Source of the DNA: Spirodela intermedia | Taxonomy: Eukaryota; Streptophyta; Magnoliopsida; Alismatales; Araceae | Reading direction: 5' to 3' | Length of the DNA: 64,000 nucleotides | Assembly (NCBI GenBank): GCA_902729315.2 | Contig: LR746269.1 | Location: 6,782,231 to 6,846,230, forward strand | Shown here: in pieces, positions 1 to 11,400 of the stretch | How positions within the stretch are numbered: the first letter of the stretch is position 1 | Layout: every line of letters begins with the position of its first letter | Position numbers and translations under genes: made by a program | The notes under the pieces: model-generated | The model's database searches: none | What the model saw: the letters and a program-made list of their open reading frames with translations, nothing else | Told to the model about the DNA's origin: nothing

Positions 1-330
1 CAACAAGCAATATAATATGTTAAAAACTTTGACATATTGATAATATAATATACGTGTCTTGAACGTGATAAAAAATAATGAATATCGAAAATAGTGTATA
101 TATTTTTATAATAAAGAATAAAACTTACACACGATGAAAATATTAAAATTATTTTTAAAGAAATCGACACAAACAAAACTTTATTTATTTATTTTTAAAA
201 TTAAATGCCGAATTTAGAATCGTCTGGCTTCACGTAACGGATCCCGACGCCGGATTGCGGGTCCGTTACTATCCACGTAATTCTGGATCCGAATAGCCGC
301 TTTCGCCCGTGAGACGAGGTTCAGCGGTCT
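1..330. other. AT-rich upstream stretch, no gene seen
   Basis: The first 210 bases are very AT-rich. From about 215 the composition turns GC-richer as the NIFK-like promoter is approached. No open frame or repeat that I can support is present. Confidence 0.5.
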
Positions 331-334
331 GATT

Positions 335-343
335 AAACCCTAG
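335..343 (+). promoter_or_regulatory. telo-box (AAACCCTAG) in NIFK-like promoter
   Basis: AAACCCTAG lies just upstream of, or at, the likely transcription start of the NIFK-like gene. A second ACCCTAG follows near 392. Telo-boxes are known plant promoter elements of ribosome-biogenesis and translation genes, which fits a nucleolar protein. The motif is seen directly; its function is inferred. Confidence 0.5.
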
Positions 344-771
344 CCCTCCTCGCCGAAAACTTCCTCTCTGCGGCTTCTCTTTGAAGCTCGAACCCTAGCG
401 GACGAGGAGGATTGGTGCTCTCATCCAGGGGTCATCGTCTTCGGGGGCTGTCGTTCTCCGCAGAGGTAAGCTCTTGCATCGTAATTCCTGATTCTTTTCT
501 CTCTCTCAACCCTCGGCCCTCTCCGATGGGGTTCAGTCATGCGCAGTTCACGAGCGCAATAGGTAATGGGGACGGAGGTTGCCGAGTTGCCCCTGTCGTT
601 CCCGTTCGTCGCCGTCTCCCCTTCCCTATATTACCCTCGGTGCGGAGCTCAGATCCGCGCGGAGCCTGATGCCCCCATTCCCCGTGTTTTCTCCCCTGCC
701 CACCCGAGACTCCTCCCGTTGGAATGCGATCGTGCCAACCTGATTGTTTGTTTGATTAATTCATTAGGAAG

Positions 772-3475
772 ATGGTTACAAAGGCAAAAAAGAGGGCATT
801 GGCGAAAAAACCAAAGAAGACCAGGCCTACTTTGGCTATTCCTGCCCTTAAAAGTGATTCTTCTGACTTCGTGGTATGTGCTGAGTATTATATTTGAACT
901 TTTTTTCTCTGTTAATTGCCTCTCATTTCAATTTAACATACTTGCTAATTTCTGTCGATTTGTCAAAGCCCCTAGAAGGAGGCTCAGGAGGAAAAATCCC
1001 CCAACTCTCGGAGCCCCCAGCAACTGCCACAGTTTTGTACGTTGGTCGGATACCCCATGGTTTCTATGAGGACGAAATGGAAGGTTGTTCCCTTAGTCCC
1101 ATTATTGGAGGGAGTGTTGTATCATTGTGAACATTACTTGCCCAACGGTGTCTAGGATCGAATCTCATCGACAGGTCTTACCTGCTTTCAGGGTTTTTTA
1201 AGCAATTTGGGAAAATCAAGAGGATAAGAATCGCAAGAAACAGGAAGGTAGAATCCTATTTTAATTACATATTTTCAAGTTTGCGTTGTTCCTTTTCTTG
1301 AAGAAGCTTGAAATGGAATCAATTGAATGTGCTCAAATCCTTATTTTATGTTGTGATTATCGAGAAAAATATAAAAATTAAGCTGTCTTCGTGATGCCCG
1401 TATTCTGAATGAACACCATTGAAATGATAAAGACAACGTCTAATGTCGTTACAGCATAAAAGATAAAAGGTCTCATTTATTCTGAAAAGCAAACATCATT
1501 TTCACTATTCTTATATCGTGTACTGTGACCTTCCCCGTTCTAGATTCTTTTATTTGTTTTTCTCCTCGAATGTTTGGTGATTGAACGTTATTTTTTTTGG
1601 CACAACTAATTTATTGCCTTCGTCGTCTACAGACGGGAAGGTCAAAGCATTATGGCTTTATTGAGTTTGAAAATCCTGAGGTATGCATTTCCTTTTATGA
1701 TTTTTGTTTATCAGCTGAAATCACGAACTTGTCTCATTTCTGCAAGCTCAAGTTTCCATTACTTTCGGTGATTGTAGGTGGCAAAAGTTGTTGCTGATGA
1801 GATTCACGGTTATCTTCTGTTCGAGCACCAATTGCAAATTAAACCTATTCCACCAGAACGTGTTCATCCAAAGTTGTATGTACTTATCTTCTTGATGGGA
1901 ATCTTCAGTTCCTTCGTCTTTTTAATATTTCTCACGAATCATTTGTCAGTTGTGAACAAAGTACCGTAAGCAATTCACTTTTACGTTACTCCTTTTTGTT
2001 TGAGATTATTGAAAAGCTTTCCCAGAAAATCTGAATCAGGACGAGGACACCAATTATTATAATACCAGAACGGCATTGATATCTGCTCCAATTTTCTGTT
2101 ATCACTACCTAATTTTTGCCTAAGTTTTTTCTTTTTGCGAACACCCTTCAGGTACCATATATGTTTGAGATTCTTTTTGCATCCTTGGTTTTCATCTTAG
2201 ATGATGAACTAAAGAGTGTATTGTTTGAAAGAGGCGTTTGATCGTCATTTCCAGTAGCTGTTTTTTCATTCTCTATCTCACGTTTAACCAAAATCTTGAT
2301 GTTCCTCTTCCCCCCACTCGATATCTTTTCCCATACACATTCCTACTGACATCTTAGAAGATAGGTATATTTAAACTTTATCTAAATACAATGGCATATA
2401 TAAGATGCTCTCTGGTTCTGACCCTTCTTAGTAAAAAAATGGACGTGTAAATCTCACAGACCCAGAGTATCAGGCTAATCCTCTGTAAGCTGATTTGATC
2501 TAACTCTTCAAGATTGTTAAAGGGCAATGGAAAATGTCTCTAGATATGTAAATATTCCTTTTTAAATAAGGTGAAGAAAAACCGAGGAAATTATGCTCCT
2601 GCCTGGGATTTGTCAGACAGCGGTAACAATAATCCGATATCTGACAAACACTGGATCAGTTTCTCTACAGTTCGCTCCCCATGATATCAATGTCAATATG
2701 TTTCTGAGAAAACGAGAAGATAATACAGATCCAGCATGATATTGTTTGGAAGATTTTTCAAATGAAAGGTCATTCTGTGTATAATGCATGAAATTGCGGC
2801 AGGGCTTGATGTATGAGTTTGATTTGAGATTCGAAAAGGGAGTTGGAGAGCTGCTCATGTTTTCTTCTCCCTATTCCTATTTCTGTAGATGGAGAGGAAT
2901 GAATCTCAGGTTCAAGCAGAGGAACTGGACAGAGATCGAGAGGTGGCGGCATAACAGGGTACTGGGTCTGTCAAGCATGCGTTCTTATCTCCTCGTCTGA
3001 TCATGTTTCTCTTCTGTGACGACATCCGTTCTTTTCCAGGAAAGAACAGTCGAGCAACATCAGCACCTGGTCGAGCACATTTTGAGGAGAGATGGGAGAT
3101 GCCGCAAAAGGATAGCTGCTGCTGGTATTGATTATGAGTTCCCGGACTTTGTAAGTATGCGGGCTGTTTGGTTGATTATCAATGGGTGAAACTTGGGCGT
3201 CAATGGCCCGGCCTGTTCTTCCTTGACCGGCTCTTGACCAAGCCTTTTGTGCTGTTGAAACCTGTCCCGAGGTCCACTGCCTTTGACTAATTAAGAAAGT
3301 TGATTGATTGGTTGACTGTAAAGTCAACGACCCTTTCCCTCTAATCAGGCAATCTTCCCTTGGTTCTATTTTATCAAGTATTTTTCAGTTTACCTCAATA
3401 AGTTTGGATCATCATTTGATGCAGGTTGGCAGGAAGCGGCCGGTGCCCAAAAAGATCAGATTTGATTTGGATTGA
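772..3475 (+). CDS. NIFK-like nucleolar RRM protein (MKI67 FHA-interacting nucleolar phosphoprotein homologue)
   Basis: Eight coding exons: 772-873, 969-1083, 1192-1247, 1633-1680, 1778-1875, 2889-2958, 3040-3150 and 3425-3475. They sum to 651 nt (216 aa), all with GT/AG junctions. A basic N-terminus (MVTKAKKRALAKKPKK) is followed by one RRM from about residue 56, with RNP2-like LYVGRI and RNP1-like KHYGFIEF. The C-terminal block has the family signature IERWRHNR / RKRIAAAGIDYEFPD and a basic end (KKIRFDLD). This architecture matches plant homologues of human NIFK, nucleolar proteins of ribosome biogenesis. The 5' leader is spliced (donor at 466, acceptor ending 767), which places the ATG four bases into exon 2. 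Length is close to the Arabidopsis homologue. Family assignment is firm; the nucleolar role is taken from the family. Confidence 0.88.
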
Positions 3476-4085
3476 GACGCATCTGCGAGCTTGATGCAGT
3501 AGCAGCGCAGAAGAGAAGGGTAGAGAGAGAGAGAGAGAACCCAGAGAGGAGGCACTTGACGCCTACCAGCTTCCTCTTTCATTCTCACTGGAGAACTCTC
3601 CTTGGTTTATTTTCATCAGCTGGGGAAAAGCTTGTCTATTTATTTGTTTACAAGTGCATTATATTATCTACATCAACTTTGAAGTAAGAACACTACTACT
3701 ATGGAAGAACTTTTATGGGCCTGTTTTGAATTTTGAGCCCAAAGCCCAGAGAAAAATATTCTCCTCTCTCTCTCTCTCTCTCTCTGAATCGGACAAGGAT
3801 CATGCTCGGGCTTTTTGGACCGGGCTCACGTTGTCAATGGGCCGGGTAAACGGGTTTTGTGCCCAATCGCAACGGATCCTCGTCTTACCCACAGATGAAG
3901 GAGAAGATGGAGAGAGAAATATATATATTGGGCCTAGCTGTAACTACGCCAAGAGCCGGCCCCAATTATATCTAAAGCGGCCAAGCCCGGGCCTAATCTA
4001 TCCGGGCCGTCTTTAGAAGCCCAATATGGAGCTCTCTTAGATGTGCTCAGCCCATTTAGGCCCCTCGATTGTCAGGCCCAGATCG
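3476..4085. promoter_or_regulatory. 3' region of NIFK-like gene and site II-rich promoter
   Basis: After the NIFK-like stop there is a short GA tract (3521-3538), then a CT tract (3764-3785). From 3715 to 4085 there are many GGGCC, TGGGC and GGCCC motifs on both strands (for example 3717, 3838, 3939, 3985, 4003, 4049, 4074). Such site II motifs are typical TCP-binding promoter elements of plant housekeeping genes and probably serve the gene starting at 4752. No coding exon was recognised. Confidence 0.45.
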
Positions 4086-4126
4086 GTGCTCCGCTTGACG
4101 TGCACGTGTCAACTCACACGCCTTTA

Positions 4127-4130
<4 letters not shown>

Positions 4131-4167
<37 letters not shown>
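4131..4167 (+). repeat. (CT)n tract in 5' region of At5g19025-like gene
   Basis: About 18 CT dinucleotides run almost without interruption, and a second shorter CT tract follows at 4387-4403. Both lie in the presumed core promoter or 5' leader of the gene with ATG at 4752. CT-rich initiators are common in plant promoters. Confidence 0.75.
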
Positions 4168-4169
<2 letters not shown>

Positions 4170-4751
4170 GTCTCTCTATCGCTCTCGTTCTTGCTCGCCC
4201 CTTTTTATGGTCTCCTCAGAATTCCGTCTGAGGAGGGAGCTTTTGGTCGCGGAGGCTCGTGGACGGTCGTTGAGTAGTAGTACAACACTTTCGCCTGCCG
4301 ACAGGATCGGCCGTCCGGATCCAGAGAACGCTTGGAGATTTCGGGGACTCGCCTTGTCGGTGGAGTTCTGATCTGCCTGTTTCCATCTCTCTCTCTCTCT
4401 CTCCAGGCTGACGCTTGGATCGTTGTTGATCGGTGGTGGGGGTGGTTCTGATTCTTCTTGTGGCATCGAGATCTGTCGGACATTTGAGCTTGATCTGGAT
4501 TGGGAAGTTTGCAGGAGGCCCTCCTCGTCGTGGGAATTCCTTGGCCTCTTTCCTTTTGGTGGATGCCTGTCGGTGTTGAGAGGTTTAAATCGTTGATTGA
4601 AATCTAGGGTTCTTCTTTGGGTTCGAAATCAGTTTATTTGGGCAGCGTTTCTGCCGGAGAAAAATTTGCGTGATTAGCTTCGGTGAAAATTTGAGCGGCA
4701 GAGGGGAATCTGAACGTCGACCTGCTTTCCCTTTTGATCATCCGGCGATCG

Positions 4752-5432
4752 ATGGATCCACCGATGGTTGATTGCCGCAGTCTGATCGAGTTCTGCAGGG
4801 CTTTCGTGCAGCGTCAGAACTCCTTGGGCTCGTCGGATAATCGCAGCATCCGTGGTCAATCGCGCAACAGGCGTTGCAAATCTTTGAACCCTTTATCCCA
4901 CCCTTTCTGTGAGCAATCGCCTCTTGCTGTAATGGATATTTTCGTGCTATTTCTCGTGATAGGAGCTCTGGGAATTTTGATCCTGCCATACTTCAAGTTC
5001 ATCTTCCAAGAAGCCTCCGAGTTTCTTCCTGTTGCATTTGACCTGATTGGTGGCTTCGTCTATGGAGCTCCAGTTGCTTATGGAATCGGATTGGTGCTCA
5101 CTTTTGGAGCAGTGGTTGCCTGTTGGGAGATAATCAGTCTGAGTTCTAGGAAATGTGGAAGTCCTTACTGCAGGGGTTTAAGAAATGCTGTTGAATTTGA
5201 TATTCAGCTTGAACCTGAAGAGTGTGTGAAGCACCTGCCATCTTTGCCAAACGATGTGCTTGGTTCGTGCCCATTTGAGCTCGGAGAAGACCACAAGGAG
5301 CTGGAAGCCGAGCTAAAGAAGATGGCACCCCTCAATGGCCGTACAGTTCTCATCTTTCGTGCACGTTGCGGCTGTCCACGAGGAAGAATGGAGGTTTGGG
5401 GCCCTAGAAAAACTCATCGGGTCAAGAAGTAG
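4752..5432 (+). CDS. At5g19025-like membrane protein (ribosomal protein L34e superfamily)
   Basis: Single exon of 226 aa. The first ATG in the frame is at 4752; upstream in-frame codons contain no ATG. The protein has a polar, Cys/Arg-rich N-terminal part and two hydrophobic segments, about residues 63-80 (FVLFLVIGALGILILPY) and 110-132. A conserved cytosolic-looking C-terminal domain follows, with two Cys patches: RKCGSPYCRGLRNAVEFDIQ and RARCGCPRGRMEVWG. It ends in basic KTHRVKK. The arrangement and motifs match Arabidopsis At5g19025, annotated only as an uncharacterised protein of the ribosomal protein L34e superfamily. The paired Cys motifs suggest metal binding, but no reaction is known to me. 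The intronless structure fits the family. Confidence 0.82.
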   Translation: MDPPMVDCRSLIEFCRAFVQRQNSLGSSDNRSIRGQSRNRRCKSLNPLSHPFCEQSPLAVMDIFVLFLVIGALGILILPYFKFIFQEASEFLPVAFDLIGGFVYGAPVAYGIGLVLTFGAVVACWEIISLSSRKCGSPYCRGLRNAVEFDIQLEPEECVKHLPSLPNDVLGSCPFELGEDHKELEAELKKMAPLNGRTVLIFRARCGCPRGRMEVWGPRKTHRVKK

Positions 5433-7970
5433 TTGGGTTTATTTTGATTGTTCCTCATAATCTAGCTCTTTAAAGCAATAAGTCTTCAAAAACCGTGTAC
5501 CTGGATCTTAGAGAATCCTTGTTCCATCTTGAAATAAGAGTCATTCAAAAGTTCAAATATTGGGGGAATTCTCTTTTTCCCTCCACCAATATCCATAGAA
5601 TGTATCACCATAATATTTAGTATGGCAAGCAACTAATTTCTATTTCAGACTTATTACAAAATATATTGATTTTTTACGTGTTGATTGCCTTCTGTTATCT
5701 TTCTCAGCTATGGAGTCGTTTTACATATTGACTAGGCTACCACCTAAAAATGTGCGGTTGACTCTACCGTTTCCTCATGTTGAACAACGTCTTGTGGGTT
5801 CGAGATTAGAAAGAATGGGTTTTGTGACATACACGGGTTTGTTGATACAATACTGTGCAGCATAAAGCTTAATGTCCGGGGACGGATAGAATTTTCTTCT
5901 ACTCCATTCATTGGTTGTATGATAGCACACGCCTGTGCCATTGTTGCAAAATGTAAATCATCCATGTTTAAGAAAGCGCAAAATGTTATGATGCACTCGC
6001 TTTTTCTAATGTTGACTTTGTGCTAACAAGTATAACAGTTCCATATCTCAACCTCAGCTGTGCTTTTAGACATAACTGGTTTGCTGATACCCTTTACAAA
6101 TTATCTGCAAGCGTATCCGAATTCTTTTGTAAAATTGACGAGCAAAGTTGTTCTAAATTCTTTTTTACAGTTTTATTTTGGTTTCTTTCAAAGTGTCTGA
6201 TTCAATGGTTGCAATTGTTCCATGTCAACACCAGGCTTGAGTCCACCACGGGGCTTTTATAACTGTGGTGGGCATTACGAGGCATTGTTACAATTATGGC
6301 GCAACAATATACGGTCTTTTTATTGATAGTTCACTGCATTCAGATTGTGGGGTTCCTAGTTCATTTTGCACATCATTTCACCTTTACATGTGAGAAAAAA
6401 GCTTCAAATTAATCATGCTGCCTCGTCTGGTTCCCCCTTGAAAATACTAAACGTGATCAATTTCCCTTGTAGACCTTCTGAAAGATCAAGGTCCTGATAT
6501 CATTTCCTCCCTCTTAAACACGTTGTTCTATTACAGTGACCACCATATTCTAATTTTCAGAACCGTTGTGTCCCAAACGGATGATGTAGTTTTTTGCCAC
6601 TTTCTTCGATGTGGGACATTTTCTTGATGATTGAAAAGAAAATTAGCTATTATCTAACTGGGAGCCACACTGACAGCTTATATTTTACATTGAATCTGCA
6701 GCATTATATCCTTTTCAGCTTGCTTGCGAAGCTCAGATGAACTTATCGAGTCCAAATGCTTTTTACTACTTACTAACGTGATGGTTGGTCAGTAACCCTT
6801 ATTTGATTTCAAGTTATGGCCCGCGAGTCATGCATCGTGGATAGTTGTCGGTTCTTCTGGCATCTGGATTGCCTCATGGCTGTTGTCAGGAATATCTCTG
6901 TAAAAAGAACACAGATCAGCCATGACTATGGGTAACTTAAAAAGATTGAATTCAGATAGTTTAGCTCCTCTCCTTTCATGTATTTTCTTCATCAGTCATT
7001 GCCATTGACCTGCTTCTCTATGTCAACCCAAGCTTGCACACCATGCAGAAAATAATGCCTGAGTATGAAAAAACAGGTGCTTTTTATGACAGTGCAGCCT
7101 GAAATCAACTGGAGGCTGGTCATTGAAGATCAAGCAGTCTGGGATATGCTCTTTTTTTTTTTGCACTAAAATAATTAAGCAATTATTTTTGTAACTTTAT
7201 CACCTTAAGTACCCACCTAAGCTATTTTAATTAGGTTAAAGCTTTGGCTTTCAAGCTGAGACTGTCATTAGAAAGCTTTTTAACTACTAAGAATAATTCA
7301 ACATGAAAAGTCGATCCTTTTCAGTCTTAACCATTAAATATTTAACATTTTATGTTTTTTTCATGTTATCTTCCCATTGCTATATATAGGGATGCGAAAG
7401 GTTGACCCTAAGTAGTCCTTAGCATTGTTGGTTCAAATAGTAAATAGCTAGTTCCTTTTTGGGCATGAGTGGGTCCGCCTTGGGTCGATTCCCCTGGAAC
7501 CTAAATCTTATCTTCCAATTATAATAATAATTATTAAATAACAACTCCTCTCTCTCTCTCTCCTCACTCTTATCTTCCCATTATTATTATTATAATAGTA
7601 ATTGTTATTATTATTATAAAATTTTGTTGAGGGCAGGGAGTCTGAACACGTGACCGCTGGGGATCCGCCCTCCGTAATGTCTATTTGGCACACGTCAGCC
7701 TGCCGCGTCCTCCCTCGGTAGCCTGCGCTGAAAAATTACGAGCCCAGAAATTTATGCCAGGCCATCACATTTACCCATTTTTTTCTTACCCTGAATAATT
7801 GAAAATTCCGCTTGTCCCCACATCTACTATTTCTTCCAGACTTTGGAAATAAAAAATCCCTAATTTTAATGGGGAATTTAATGGGAGGAAATAGGTGAAT
7901 TTTATTTCGGCGTTTGATTTGATTTTTCTCTGTGAATTTGCTAAGAGTTTAAAACCCTATAAATTCATTC
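5433..7970. other. Intergenic region, 3' end of At5g19025-like gene, no gene seen
   Basis: About 2.5 kb of AT-rich DNA with poly-T tracts, a short CT tract (7549-7562) and ATT/AAT-rich stretches (7515-7540, 7575-7620). The first 150 bases are probably 3' UTR. I saw no coherent exon series, RNA gene or transposon domain on either strand. Confidence 0.5.
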
Positions 7971-8281
7971 CTCAGATGATTAAACTGCCGCATGATTTTT
8001 ATTTATGATAAAAAAATTCGAATTTATTCACGATGTACATGGTTGTGGAGAATATCCAAATCAATAAAAAAAATAAGTATTATTTAGTTTATTTAAGTTC
8101 ATTCTTGAAATGATTAAACTGCCGCATGATTTTGATTTATGAAGAAAAATGAGGCAACTTTATTCATGATTTATATGGTTGTGAAGAATATCCACAGATA
8201 AAAATAAATACATATTATTTATTTTATTTAAATTCAATCCTCAAATGCTTAAACTGCCGCATGATTTTGACTTATGGAAAA
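7971..8281. repeat. About 133-bp degenerate tandem repeat, 2.3 copies
   Basis: The block AAACTGCCGCATGATTTT recurs at about 7983, 8117 and 8250. It is followed each time by a diverged TATTTATGA..., a TTTATTCA(C/T)GAT block and a GGTTGTG(G/A)AGAATATCCA block. The spacing is about 133 bp. The array ends about 210 bases before the ATG of the RHIP1-like gene, so it sits in its promoter region. Confidence 0.75.
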
Positions 8282-8491
8282 AAATGGACCAACGACCTTT
8301 TTGGGCCGATGTTGTGGGCTTCTTAATGATGGCCAATTAAAGGCCCTTTTCAAACCAAACCGAAGCAGAAGTCTCCTCTGTGAGCGCATTATAGCGGAAA
8401 GCCGCCTCTGTCTTTTAACGGATTTGCTGGTGAAGGAGCCTGGGCGGATCGGCGTTTCCATTCGGGTGACGGAAGAAGGCGGGAAGGAAGC

Positions 8492-11400
8492 ATGGCGGAG
8501 GCGTCGGAGTCCGCTTCTCCGGCTTCCTCGCCGTCGCCACTGCGACCGCGGGATAGTCTCTCGGGGTATTTCCGAGCGCTTCAGGTGCCCTCTGCTGGTA
8601 GAGGATCGTGTGTGTTTTCGATCTATGGTTTTTTTAGGTCTCATCTGTGTTGGAATCGTGATGATCGCTGCCTGTTCTTTGGCTTTTCTTTTTTCTTCTG
8701 GATGTGATATTTTTCTATTAGCTTAGGGTTTTCTTTTACTTCTTCCTCCACCGATTGTTTGCCTTCACATGGGAATGAAATGCCATTGGGCCGGCGAAGG
8801 CTTGCAGCAGTAAAGTCTGTCTGTATTACAGGCGGGGAGAAAGTTCCGGGTTGGAAAATGTTCATGTCAGATAGTCGACGAAAAACGAGTGGGCTGTCCG
8901 TCGGTCGCTGGAAATGACGGGATGAGAAAAGTTTACTGCTCACTCTGGTTTTAGTGGTTAGCAATTGCTTGGCTGCGGCTTGTTTCTAGAAAGAAGACTC
9001 CAGAATGAATGCGAATGATAGATGAACTATTCTTCTCATAATGCTGTAATGATCCCTTCATTCTTACCTTCCGACCTTTTGACTTTTGCATCGATCAATT
9101 GCATAGATACAGGGAGACTTTTCTGTCTCTTCCATATTCACCTTTTTATCACAATCACGGCAAAAGCAATGGCTTTTCTGTACTTTTGTAGATGTTGTAA
9201 TAGCTCCCTCAGTACGGGATGCTTGAAATTTATTATTCTTTAGCCGTTTATTTTAAGAGGAAGATAGATTCTTGTCACAAGGATACCTTATTAGAAATTT
9301 GATTAAATGTAGCTTAAATGCCTACGTATCTTTTTGACCCGAAGAGACTTTTCTGGTATGGTAGTTAAACTTACAGTGTGATTCGTACATCATTTTCCAG
9401 AAATATGTATGTGGAAGTGTAAATCAAAACATGAACATATAGTGTCTCATCGTTGCTTTCAGATCCTTAGTGAGATTTGTCATGCATCGCTCAATGTTGG
9501 CGATGAAAGGGTTTCCTGGTCCCCCTTTAGAGTCCTAGATCGTATGTTATGTATGAGGCACATGGCTAATAAGATTTATGGATGGAAATTTTTTGATGAA
9601 GAAAAGCTGAAAAGCTGGACAAACATTCATCAATTTCATGGAGATGATATGCTTTGTCTCAACTGTTCATGAGAATATGGTCCACCTTTTCATTTGAAAC
9701 CGTGTAGTTACCTTGACTCCAAGTTCTAGAATGGTTTCTTACATATTTTTTATTAAAATCCCAACAGTGCTTACCAAATATTCGTCCAGTAGCCAAAGCT
9801 GTTCGTATCCTATCCACTTGCTTCTATATTTCTCCTGCGTTTGCTATCCATTTTAATTAGGACATTTTAAATTGGTATTTGAACGTCTTCTGACTGGGGA
9901 CTGATGAGGAAAAGCTCAACATTATGTAAATGATTTTTTATTTTTTTAAAGCTCATTCCTCCCATAACAGAATATAGATATACATATGCATATACGTTTC
10001 ACATTTTTTAGACTCTTGATATTTCATATTTTAGAACTAATGTATTCCTAAAAGCATATTCCAAATCTGATGTTTGACCGACCTAACTTTCACCTGTTAT
10101 CTTCTCAACCAAGACATATTGAAATCAAGGAAATTGGTTAAAAGCGGTAACTTATCTTACGAACTTGACATAAAGATAATTGACTAGGAAAAATGATAGC
10201 CAGTTGAACCTCCAAGACCTTACATGTGAGATAATTCGAGCTGTCTTCCTTCCATTTCAATGGGCTTTTGCATGCAATCTCCAGGATAAAAAGCAGCAGT
10301 CATATGTTATATTATTGACAATGATTTCTTGAAAGGAACGTTTAGGTTTAAACATGTGCCACCAGGATAATTATTCTTCTGTGTTTTTATGTAGACATAC
10401 AATTCATTAGAAGTTCTCAAAAAGGACTCGCGAGAAAAGCTGCAGAGCTAGGATCATATTATAAATTACATAATACCGGCAGTTAACTTCATAAGCTTCA
10501 TTTTTTTTCAGTAACACAAACCTCGTGATCTATCATTTGTTTGCCTCTAATAAAAACGGAGAACTTGGTGAATAGTGGGAACGCCAGTGGGGTTGGCAGC
10601 CTTTCACTAGCAGAGAGAAGCAAGAGATTTCCAAGATTATCGGCCAAATCAACACTGAAAGCCTCATCATTTCATGAGGTGAATGTCTGAAACTAAAACT
10701 TCGTGGGACCTAGAACTTCATCTAGTGTAGTCTGTTTTGGTGCATTCTCCTCTCTTTACCTTGAGTACTGATGTGCAAGCGATTGATGTTTTTCCATTTT
10801 ATTGTCAAACAGCTTGCTTTTTTCTCTCCCTGTGGAGAAATATGTAACAGCTACAAGGCTGAAAAGTTGTCATAGGAACGCTGCTACAGCTAAAAAACTA
10901 TTGACAACACTATATAACTAGTTTTTCCATAGACTTGTATGCATTCATTTTGTTCGTTTCCAGCTCCATTTCCAGCCATTTGGACTTTCATCCTGAGATG
11001 CATTTTGATTATGTATCATCTTCAAGAAACCTGTATATTATCTTCTACATGTTGTTGACATTAATGATTAATTTATACGTGTTTGATTTCGTTGTCATCA
11101 GAAGATGACTGAGACAAGAAAATCAGCTTTGCTGTTGTTTTCTTAGTTCTCATTCTAATGCTTTTGGCTGCTTCTCAATATTGTCAGGCCTCATTATCCG
11201 AGCTCGGAGCACATTATCAAGTGTATGAAGATGCGTTCTTCAAGAAAGCAAAAGGTATTCCTGCATATTTTTCTCAAATAAAATCTTCCCATTTATTCAT
11301 ACCATGTGTAGAGTACAAGACAATCTTTGGCTTCAAAGGCTGAATACTCTGACATAATCAATTATCTGTCTTGCACAATGGTCATGCCTTGGATGCCATA

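Noticed and set aside
9409-9672. 87-codon open frame in RHIP1-like intron 1
   Set aside because: It has no family resemblance and no splice sites fitting the gene, and its composition is like the surrounding intron.
10511-10561. TTTTTTTTCAG acceptor for RHIP1-like exon 2
   Set aside because: All three frames from this acceptor hit stops before the exon end. The later AG at 10560-10561 keeps the frame and gives a total divisible by three.
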